A DNA stretch of 64,000 nt, taken from positions 173,552-237,551 of the forward strand of contig NZ_SSOM01000074.1 in NCBI RefSeq assembly GCF_029871235.1, read 5' to 3'. The position numbers and the translations under genes were made by a program. Numbering within the stretch: the stretch's first letter is position 1; each line of letters begins with the position of its first letter. Origin of the DNA: Pseudomonas sp. BN411. GTDB taxonomy: Bacteria; Pseudomonadota; Gammaproteobacteria; Pseudomonadales; Pseudomonadaceae. Positions 45,384-52,653 of the stretch are shown here, piece by piece. Below the pieces are notes generated by a model. The model worked only from the letters and a program-made list of their open reading frames with translations. It made no database searches and was not told the DNA's origin.

Positions 45384-45863
45384 ATGAGTCACGCCCTCAC
45401 CACCTACCGCACTGCCATCCTTCCCGACTGGGTGGACTACAACGGCCACCTGCGGGACGCGTTCTACCTGCTGATCTTCAGCTACGCGACCGATGCCCTG
45501 ATGGACGAGATCGGCCTCGATGAGGGCGGTCGTGCCACCACGGGCCACACATTGTTCACGCTGGAATGCCATCTCAACTATCTGGCCGAGGTGAAGCTGG
45601 GAGCCGAAGTGGAAGTGCGCACCCAACTGCTCGCCCACGACGCCAAGCGGCTGCATATCCACCACGGGTTGTATCTGAGGGAGGGGGAGGAGTTGTTGGC
45701 GGCCAGCGAGCAGATGCTGATGAACGTGGATTCCAGTTCGTCGCGCTCGGCGGTTTTCGACGCATCCGTGGCGGCGCGGATCGAAGCTATCGCGGCGACT
45801 CATTGCGAGCTGCCGCGGCCACGTCATGTCGGTTGTGTAATCGGCTTGCCGCCGCCTCGCTGA
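45384..45863 (+). CDS. cdhB: CdhB, betainyl-CoA thioesterase
   Basis: 159 residues, hotdog-fold thioesterase (PDWVDYNGHLRDAFYLLIFSYATDALMDEIG; GHTLFTLECHLNYLAEVKLGAEVEVRTQLLAHDAKRLHIHHGLYL). It should release glycine betaine from betainyl-CoA, joining carnitine breakdown to the betaine pathway. GGGAG precedes ATG 45384; the ORF opens 11 codons earlier without a site. Last gene of the operon here: the hocS hydrolase found at this point in P. aeruginosa is not present. Confidence 0.88.
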   Translation: MSHALTTYRTAILPDWVDYNGHLRDAFYLLIFSYATDALMDEIGLDEGGRATTGHTLFTLECHLNYLAEVKLGAEVEVRTQLLAHDAKRLHIHHGLYLREGEELLAASEQMLMNVDSSSSRSAVFDASVAARIEAIAATHCELPRPRHVGCVIGLPPPR

Positions 45864-45891
45864 GGCGGCGGCGTCCGGAAAGGCATGATGC

Positions 45892-46524
45892 TCAGGGAGT
45901 GGGCACCACGTAGCGGCGTGCGAAGTCGATCAGGTCGACCTGGTTGCGGGTCTTGAGCTTGTCCATCAAGCGGGATTTGTAGGTGCTGACCGTCTTGTGG
46001 CTGATGAACAGTTGCTTGGCGATTTCCTGGTTGTTCTTGCCATCGGCCAGATTCTGCAGGACTGCCAGTTCGCGGTCGGAGAGGCTGTCCAGCAGGTAGC
46101 TGTCGCTGCATTGCCCCGGCTGCGAAGCGTCCGGCAGGTGCACGGTGCTCGGGAACAGGCTGTAGCCGGAGAGCACCGAGCGCACGGCGGAGATCAGGCT
46201 GAACGCCTGTTCCTGCTTGGACAGATAGCCGGTGGCGCCGGCCTGCAGGCAGCGGTTGGCGTAGAGCGAGGCTGGCAGAGAGGTGAGCACCAGCAACTTC
46301 ACGTTGGCGTCCATGGCGCTGAGTCGCCCCAGGACTTCGAGGCCGTCAAGTTTGGGGATGGCGATGTCCAGGATGACCAGATCGGGCCGCAGCGACCGGG
46401 CCATGCTGAGGCCTTCGACGCCGCTTTCCGTTTCGCCGACTACCTCGTAGTCCTCGCGTTCCAGCAGTACGCGAGTGGCAAAGCGGAGCATGGGCTGGTT
46501 ATCGATCAGCAATACCTTGTTCAT
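45892..46524 (-). CDS. NarL/FixJ-type response regulator (BvgA/RocA-like)
   Basis: 210 residues: receiver domain with phospho-acceptor Asp53 (LVILDIAIPKLDGLEVLGRL) and a LuxR helix-turn-helix (LSDRELAVLQNLADGKNNQEIAKQLFISHKTVSTYKSRLMDKL). It is divergent from the hybrid kinase at 46950 and is very like the second regulator at 52007. GAGGAGAA precedes the start at 46524; the frame extends 93 codons upstream through a promoter region, which I reject. It probably receives phosphate from the neighbouring kinase and binds the TTCCTA-type motif. Confidence 0.9.
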   Translation of the reverse strand: MNKVLLIDNQPMLRFATRVLLEREDYEVVGETESGVEGLSMARSLRPDLVILDIAIPKLDGLEVLGRLSAMDANVKLLVLTSLPASLYANRCLQAGATGYLSKQEQAFSLISAVRSVLSGYSLFPSTVHLPDASQPGQCSDSYLLDSLSDRELAVLQNLADGKNNQEIAKQLFISHKTVSTYKSRLMDKLKTRNQVDLIDFARRYVVPTP

Positions 46525-46949
46525 CCGTCGGTTCTCCTCGTCAGGCTTCCCAATGAATACGGACGGCGCGTGGCCTTCTGAAAGATGCCGTTGGGAGCTG
46601 GGGTTGTTCGAAGTTCGCTGGGTGCACCTACCCGACGGGGCAGGTTGTCCAACGCGTTTGGAGTTGAAGGACGTCAAGTTGGCTCGCTCTGAAAACTTCT
46701 TCAGAATTAAGCGAATTGTCCTTCGGACTTCTCCAAATTCTGCGTACCCACTTTCAACAAGTTTGAAAGCCGATGTTCCGTCAAGTGGCATGAATCGAAG
46801 CAATCAGTAGGTCCGCAGGGCCGGAAGTATATTGTTGGTTTTACTTCTGATCGGTCGTTTAGGAACTTTCCTACAGACCATGTAGGCGGACTTCTCGCCC
46901 ACATCGCAAGAGCCACAAAAGACTTCCCCTTCGACTAAGGTTCTGATCG
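46525..46949. other. Divergent promoter region of the regulator and hybrid kinase
   Basis: 425 bp, more AT-rich than surrounding DNA, with no gene. It holds the TTTCCTACA..TGTAGG inverted repeat at 46867-46886 and the start-proximal TAAGG used by the kinase. Confidence 0.5.
46867..46886. promoter_or_regulatory. BvgA-like operator (TTTCCTACA-N5-TGTAGG)
   Basis: CCTACA (46870-46875) and TGTAGG (46881-46886) are inverted; the left arm TTTCCTA equals the BvgA heptad consensus (T/A)TTC(C/T)TA. It lies 64 bp before the kinase start. Related sites occur at the other signalling and fimbrial promoters. Confidence 0.55.
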
Positions 46950-49900
46950 TTGAATTCACCCAGGCAGGCTGGCCAGTTGCGCATTCCTTCTTTCCTCAGA
47001 TCGTCTGTTGGACGCCTCTGGCTCGTGTGCTGGATGACCCTGATCGGCACGGGCAGCGCTGCTGCCGAGGATGTCCAACGCCTGGTCCTTTCCAGCCAAC
47101 TGGTGGTCGATCAGCAGGACCTCGCCATCAGCGAGGACGACTGGCACTGGCTGCGGCAGAAGCGCGAGCTGGTGCTGGGCGTGGCCGCCGACGGCACGGC
47201 CCCCATGGAGATCATCCAGCGCGATGGCAGCTACGAGGGCATCGCGGCCGACACGGTTGCGCTGATCAGTCAGTGGCTCGGCATGCAAATCAGGCTGCGG
47301 CAGTATTCCGACCGTCCCGCATTGCTGCGTGCCCTGGCCGCCGGGGAGATCGATCTCTTCGTCGGCGATGGGCAGGACGGCAGGGAAGCCCCGGCGATAC
47401 GTAGCCAGGCATTCGCCACCGACCGCCTCGCCCTGTTCCGCCGCTACGACGACCATCGCGTCCTGCCGCCGGACCTCGAAGGGATGCGCGTCGCCCTGGT
47501 ACCCGGGCACGACCAGGCGCTCGGTCAGCGCTATCCCGGCGCGCAGCAGGTGGTCGCCGCGTCCGTTGACGACGCCATGGCCAAGGTCGCCTTCGGCCAG
47601 TCCGACCTGCTGCTCGGTGACCTGCTGCCGGTCTATTTCCAGCTCAATCGCAGTTTCTACGGCCTGGTGAAATTCGATCGCTTCATTGACCAGCCCGATG
47701 CCGGCATCGCCTTCATCATGCGCGAGGGCGATCAGCGACTGCTGCGAGGCATCGATGCCTCCCTGCGTGCCATCGGTCCCTCGCAACTGGATGAGGTTGC
47801 GCGGCGCTGGGTGGGCAGTGGAATGACGCTGGTCAGCGAGCGGCCGCCGTTGTCGGCCGAGGAACAGCGTTGGGTGGATCGCCATCCGCTGGTACGCCTG
47901 GTCATCGATGACGACAAGGCGCCGCTGGCGTTCTTCGATGAAGACGGGCAATTACGGGGCATCGTTGCCGACCTGCTTGAAATGGCATCCTTGCGGACCG
48001 GACTGCGCTTCGAGGCGGTCAGCCGGGCCGGTGGCATCGACAGGCAGATCGACAGCGTCCTGGACGGCGAGGCGGATCTCGCCATCCTCACCGCGAGCAA
48101 GGAGCGAGAGGCGCACTTGCGCTTCACCCGTCCGATCTCCAGGGTGCCCTTCGCGCTGGTGGCCCGCTCCGGCCAGGACAGCGGCGCAGTGGCGCTTGTG
48201 GGGAACGGAGCGGGGCAGCGCCTGGCGTTGAGCAGGGGCAACGTGGCCCGCGATGAGATCAAGGCGATCTACCCGGCGCTTGAGCTGGCTGATGCCGGCT
48301 CCCACCTGGACGCGATGCACCTGGTTGCGGACGGACGCGCCGATAGCGCGCTGGTGCCCATCAGCGCGGCGCGCTACTACATCACGCGGCTGTTCCAGGG
48401 GCGCCTGGCGATCAGCGGGCTGGTCGGGCTCGAGCCGGTCACCGCCAACTTCGCCGTTCGCCGCGCCGATACCGAACTCCACGCCATCCTCGAAAAGACC
48501 CTGGCCAGCCTCGGGCCGGACCAGCTCAACGCCATCTCCAACACCTGGCGGGGCAGTCCGGGGATGAGCCCGCAGACCTGGCGTGACTACGGCACCCTGA
48601 TCCAGCGCATCCTCATCGGTGCCGGGCTTTTGCTGCTGCTGGTGCTGGCCTGGGTCTTCCACCAGCGCCGCGAGGTGCGCCGGCGCCGGGCCACGGAACG
48701 CCAGTTGAACGACGAACTGCGTTTCATCGAGACCCTGATCGACAGCATGCCGCCGCCGCTCTATGTCCGAGACGCCGGGGGCCGCCTGCTGTCCTGCAAT
48801 CGCAGCTACCTGTCTGCCATCGGCCTGCCGTTGGAGCAGGTGCGTGGGCGGACGGTTGCGGCGCTGCCTCCGGAGGTCTTCGAGTCGGCGCCGGAGTTCC
48901 AGCAGCTCTATCGCCAGGCCATGACGGAAGGTCAGATGCTGCAAGGCGTACGAACCGTGCAGATAGGCGGGCAGAGTCTGTGGATCGACCATTGGGTCCA
49001 TCCCTTCCAGGACTCCACCGGCACCGTGAAGGGCGTGATCTGCGGCTGGCTCGACGTCACCGGACACCGCCAGCTGGTGCAGGAGCTGGAGGCCGCGAAG
49101 AATCTGGCCGATGAAGCGAGCCGCGCCAAGACCACCTTCCTCGCGACCATGAGCCACGAGATCCGTACGCCGATGAACGCGGTGATCGGCATTCTCGAAC
49201 TGGCGCTCAAGCGCGCCGGGGACCAGCCCATCGACCGCTCCAGCATCGAAGTCGCCTACGGTTCGGCGCGCAGCCTGCTGGTACTGATCGGCGACATCCT
49301 CGATATCGCCCGGATCGAGTCAGGCCGGCTCAGCCTGGCACCCCACAGGGCCAACCTGCGTGAGCTGGTGGAGTCGGTCGCGAGGGTGTTCGACGGCCTG
49401 GCGCGGCAGAAGGGCCTGAGCCTGGTGCTGGATATCGACTCCAGCATCCAGGGTGACGTGCTGGTGGACAGCATGCGCTTCAAGCAGATCCTCTCGAACC
49501 TGGTCAGCAACGCCATCAAGTTCACCCGCGAGGGCAGCGTTCGCCTGCAGATAGAGGGCGAAGCGTCCGAGCCCGGACTGCTGCGGGTGAGCTTCTGCGT
49601 CGAGGACACCGGCATTGGCATTTCCGAGAAGGACCAGCGTCGCTTGTTCCGCCCCTTCGCCCAGGTCGAGCGGGGTTATCACCAGACGGAAGGGGCGGGG
49701 CTGGGGCTGGTCATCTGCCGTTCTCTCTGCGAAATGATGGGCGGGCGCCTGACGCTCACCAGTGCGCCGGGCCGGGGTACGCGGGTGGACGTGGAGCTGC
49801 GGCTGCATCGCCTCGATCCTGTGGAAGAGCCGGTTGCCGGCGCGACGGCGGTGGCGCAGGAGCGGCGCAGGCTGCGGGTACTGGTGGTGGACGATCATCC

Positions 49901-50648
49901 GGTGAACCGGCAGATCCTCGCCCAGCAGCTCGGCTTCCTCGGTCACGAGGTGGTCGAGGCGGAGAACGGCGTGGATGCCCTGGCGTTCTGGCGCGCTGGG
50001 CGCTTCGACGTCGTCGCCACCGATTGCCACATGCCACGCATGAGCGGCGCCGACCTTGCGCGCGCCATTCGTGAAGGCGAGCGTGATGCCCAGGGGGCGC
50101 CGACGCTGATTCTCGGCTTGACCGCCGATGCCCAGCAGGAGGAAGTCGAACGCAGCATCCGGGCGGGAATGGACGACTGCCTGATCAAGCCCATCGGGCT
50201 CGATCTGCTGGAGGAAAAACTGCGTGCCGCAAAGGGTGGAGAGCCGGCAGCCGAGGTAGCCGCGAGCTCGCCGACGCCGTCCACTGCAGAGGTGCCGGGG
50301 TTGTTCGATCTCGCGCCGCTGGCGCCATTGACGGGGGGCGATCCCGGCCTGATCCACAACCTGCTGAATGAACTGTTGGAGACCAATCGCCGGGATATGC
50401 GACCCCTGGCTGAACTCGCTGAGCAGGGCGATGCCCATGGCCTGTCCGAGCTCGCTCACCGGCTCAAGGGCGCCGCGCGGGTCATCCGGGCCGAACCATT
50501 GATCGCCGCTTGCGTGAACCTCGAGCAGGCGTGCAAGACGCCGGCGCCGGACGCATCGGAACTGCGCGCGACTGCGGGTGAGCTACGCCTGGCACTGCTG
50601 GAACTGGAACAGGCACTGATGGCGCGGATGACCGCTGGCGGTCATTGA
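46950..50648 (+). CDS. Unorthodox hybrid sensor kinase, RocS/BvgS type
   Basis: 1232 residues. Signal/membrane segment (about 18-38), two periplasmic SBP_bac_3 Venus-flytrap domains (about 70-300 and 315-535), membrane segment ILIGAGLLLLLVLAWVF (about 553-570), PAS (about 590-715), HisKA with His736 (ATMSHEIRTPMNAVIG), HATPase (VEDTGIGIS.., GAGLGLVICRSL), receiver with Asp1025 (DVVATDCHMPRMSG) and Hpt with His1170 (ELAHRLKGAARV). This is the full BvgS/EvgS/RocS relay. The start codon is TTG at 46950, needed for a signal peptide, with TAAGG nine bases upstream. The stop overlaps the convergent phosphodiesterase gene by 7 bp. Confidence 0.93.
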   Translation: MNSPRQAGQLRIPSFLRSSVGRLWLVCWMTLIGTGSAAAEDVQRLVLSSQLVVDQQDLAISEDDWHWLRQKRELVLGVAADGTAPMEIIQRDGSYEGIAADTVALISQWLGMQIRLRQYSDRPALLRALAAGEIDLFVGDGQDGREAPAIRSQAFATDRLALFRRYDDHRVLPPDLEGMRVALVPGHDQALGQRYPGAQQVVAASVDDAMAKVAFGQSDLLLGDLLPVYFQLNRSFYGLVKFDRFIDQPDAGIAFIMREGDQRLLRGIDASLRAIGPSQLDEVARRWVGSGMTLVSERPPLSAEEQRWVDRHPLVRLVIDDDKAPLAFFDEDGQLRGIVADLLEMASLRTGLRFEAVSRAGGIDRQIDSVLDGEADLAILTASKEREAHLRFTRPISRVPFALVARSGQDSGAVALVGNGAGQRLALSRGNVARDEIKAIYPALELADAGSHLDAMHLVADGRADSALVPISAARYYITRLFQGRLAISGLVGLEPVTANFAVRRADTELHAILEKTLASLGPDQLNAISNTWRGSPGMSPQTWRDYGTLIQRILIGAGLLLLLVLAWVFHQRREVRRRRATERQLNDELRFIETLIDSMPPPLYVRDAGGRLLSCNRSYLSAIGLPLEQVRGRTVAALPPEVFESAPEFQQLYRQAMTEGQMLQGVRTVQIGGQSLWIDHWVHPFQDSTGTVKGVICGWLDVTGHRQLVQELEAAKNLADEASRAKTTFLATMSHEIRTPMNAVIGILELALKRAGDQPIDRSSIEVAYGSARSLLVLIGDILDIARIESGRLSLAPHRANLRELVESVARVFDGLARQKGLSLVLDIDSSIQGDVLVDSMRFKQILSNLVSNAIKFTREGSVRLQIEGEASEPGLLRVSFCVEDTGIGISEKDQRRLFRPFAQVERGYHQTEGAGLGLVICRSLCEMMGGRLTLTSAPGRGTRVDVELRLHRLDPVEEPVAGATAVAQERRRLRVLVVDDHPVNRQILAQQLGFLGHEVVEAENGVDALAFWRAGRFDVVATDCHMPRMSGADLARAIREGERDAQGAPTLILGLTADAQQEEVERSIRAGMDDCLIKPIGLDLLEEKLRAAKGGEPAAEVAASSPTPSTAEVPGLFDLAPLAPLTGGDPGLIHNLLNELLETNRRDMRPLAELAEQGDAHGLSELAHRLKGAARVIRAEPLIAACVNLEQACKTPAPDASELRATAGELRLALLELEQALMARMTAGGH

Positions 50649-51838
50649 GGCCCGGACCTGTCCTCGCGGGCCAGCAGGTCGAGGAAACTATCGCGGTCCT
50701 GCGGGCGGGCGAAGAGGTAACCCTGGGCCACCTGGCAGCCAAGGGCCAGCAACTGGTCGCGTTGCTCGGGGGTTTCCACGCCTTCCACCACCAGCGTCAT
50801 GTCCATCGATTCGGCCAGGCCAACGGCGCTGCTGATGACGGCGCCGGTGCGTGGCTGGTTCATCAGTTTGCGAACGAAGCTGGCGTCCAGCTTGACCTGG
50901 CTGAACGGCAATTCGCAGAGGCGGTCCAGCGACGAGTAGCCGGCACCAAAGTCGTCCATGGCCAGTCCGCAGCCCAGCAGGCGCAACCTCACCAGGCATT
51001 CCAGGCTCGCCGCAGGGGCTTCCAGCAGGCCTGTTTCGGTGAGCTCGAAGGTCAGGCCTTCACCGGGGAGACCGGCATCCGCCAGAGCCTTGTCGATGCG
51101 CCCGGCGAGGCTTTGATCGCTCAACTGCCGGGGCTGGAGGTTGAATGCCAGGTTCACGCGTCGTCCGGCGCGGGCGAGCTCCTGCTGCAGCGCGAGGCCC
51201 TGGGCGAAGAGCTGCCAGAACAGCCGGTCGATCAGGTCGTGGGCTTCCATGGTCGGCAGGAATTGCGACGGGGCGAGCACACCGCGCTGTGGATGACGCC
51301 AACGTGCCAGGACCTCAGCTCCATGCAAGGTCTCGTTGCCAAGGTGGAATTTGGGTTGGAACCAGGCTTCGAACTCGCCCTGATCCAGGCCACGGAGAAT
51401 GTCGTCCAGCGTGGGGGCATCCGGCGCCTGCCAAGGCGCAGGGGGCGTGACCGAATCGGCGGTGTGGCGTGCGATCAGCGCTGCGGCGCGGTCCATGTCG
51501 AACGGCTTGCCCAGGTCGCCGAGGAATTGCAGGCCCAGACAGCGGGTCATGACGCTGATGGCCTGGCGCACTTCGGCGTCCACTTCGCTGCTGAGGATTA
51601 CCGAGCGGACCACGCCCGCCTCGCTCGCGTGACGCAGGAAGGCCGCGCCGTCCATGCCGGCCATGCGCAGGTCGCACAGCACGATGTCCACGCCGCCACA
51701 GGCTTCCAGCAGGGCCAGCGCTTCGGCACCGTCCGCCGCTTCGTGGATGCGTTCGAGCCCCAACTGGCGCAGGGCGGTGATCGCGATCAGGCGCTGGAAC
51801 GGCTCGTCTTCCAGAACCAGAATGCGTAAGTTCTTCAT
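50642..51838 (-). CDS. rocR: RocR-like response regulator with EAL phosphodiesterase domain
   Basis: 398 residues (RocR of P. aeruginosa has 392). Receiver with Asp56 (DIVLCDLRMAGMDG), then an EAL domain beginning FEAWFQPKFHL. The motif reads EVL with Glu175, the same position as the key glutamate of RocR, and DDFGAGYSSL, KLDASFV and EGVETPEQ are intact, so hydrolysis of c-di-GMP is expected. In the Roc system this protein opposes the activator RocA. It converges on the kinase and is divergent from the regulator at 52007. The start at 51838 begins MKNLRILVLEDE. Confidence 0.9.
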   Translation of the reverse strand: MKNLRILVLEDEPFQRLIAITALRQLGLERIHEAADGAEALALLEACGGVDIVLCDLRMAGMDGAAFLRHASEAGVVRSVILSSEVDAEVRQAISVMTRCLGLQFLGDLGKPFDMDRAAALIARHTADSVTPPAPWQAPDAPTLDDILRGLDQGEFEAWFQPKFHLGNETLHGAEVLARWRHPQRGVLAPSQFLPTMEAHDLIDRLFWQLFAQGLALQQELARAGRRVNLAFNLQPRQLSDQSLAGRIDKALADAGLPGEGLTFELTETGLLEAPAASLECLVRLRLLGCGLAMDDFGAGYSSLDRLCELPFSQVKLDASFVRKLMNQPRTGAVISSAVGLAESMDMTLVVEGVETPEQRDQLLALGCQVAQGYLFARPQDRDSFLDLLAREDRSGPQ

Positions 51839-51907
51839 GCGGGGCTCGACAGGGGTTGGGATACCGGCCAAGTTACTGGCGAAGAAGTGGTCCCATCTAG
51901 GCGGCGC

Positions 51908-51927
51908 TTCCTATGGGGTTGTAGGAA
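51908..51927. promoter_or_regulatory. TTCCTA-N8-TAGGAA inverted repeat between rocR and the second regulator
   Basis: TTCCTATGGGGTTGTAGGAA: TTCCTA (51908-51913) and TAGGAA (51922-51927) in a 168-bp divergent promoter. Its first 11 bases, TTCCTATGGGG, recur exactly at 57626-57636 upstream of the small pilin-like gene. Confidence 0.55.
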
Positions 51928-52006
51928 AATTCATCGATGGCCCGGACGGGTCACCAACGGACACAGCGTCACGGACGTCCGCTCCCCTTTTGATTTCGAG
52001 GTTGCA

Positions 52007-52642
52007 ATGAGAAGTGCCCTGATCGTGGACGATCACCCGGTCATCCGTATGGCCGTCCGCATGCTGCTGGAGCGCAGCGGGATGGAGGTCGTCGCTGAGG
52101 CTGACAACGGCGTCGATGCCTTGCAGCTGATTCGTCAGCATGAGCCGGATATCGTCATCCTGGATATCGGGATTCCGCGCCTCGATGGTCTCAATGTCAT
52201 CTCGCGAATTCGCGCCCTGGGCCTCGACAGTCAGGTCCTGGTGCTGACCTCTCAGCCGGCGGAGAGCTATTCCCAGCGCTGCTTCCAGGCAGGAGCGAAG
52301 GGCTTTGTCAGCAAGGAAGAGGACTTGCAGAACCTGCTGACGGCCATCAATGCCATCAACGCCGGATTCACCGTGTTTCCCTCCAACTCTCTGAACGGCA
52401 ATACGGCGCCAGCGCTGAGCGAAGGTGAACTGGTGGAGAGACTGTCCAACCAGGAGCTGATGGTCTTGCAGTACCTGGCGACCGGGCTGTCGAACAAGGA
52501 AATTGGCGAGCGCATGCTGCTCAGCAACAAGACCATCAGTACCTACAAGACGCGCATCCAGCAGAAGCTCAACCTCGGGTCATTGCTGGAGCTGATCGAG
52601 TTCGCCCGGCGCAATGACCTTGCCGAACGACCAGAAGGCTGA
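52007..52642 (+). CDS. RocA-like response regulator (NarL/FixJ)
   Basis: 211 residues. Receiver with Asp53 (IVILDIGIPRLDGLNVISRI) and LuxR helix-turn-helix (LSNQELMVLQYLATGLSNKEIGERMLLSNKTISTYKTRIQQKL). It is the RocA1-type partner expected beside RocS and RocR, and presumably activates the fimbrial genes that converge on it (11 bp to the usher stop). GAGG lies six bases before ATG 52007; the frame extends upstream without a start signal. Confidence 0.9.
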   Translation: MRSALIVDDHPVIRMAVRMLLERSGMEVVAEADNGVDALQLIRQHEPDIVILDIGIPRLDGLNVISRIRALGLDSQVLVLTSQPAESYSQRCFQAGAKGFVSKEEDLQNLLTAINAINAGFTVFPSNSLNGNTAPALSEGELVERLSNQELMVLQYLATGLSNKEIGERMLLSNKTISTYKTRIQQKLNLGSLLELIEFARRNDLAERPEG

Positions 52643-52653
52643 ACTTTCGTCCC

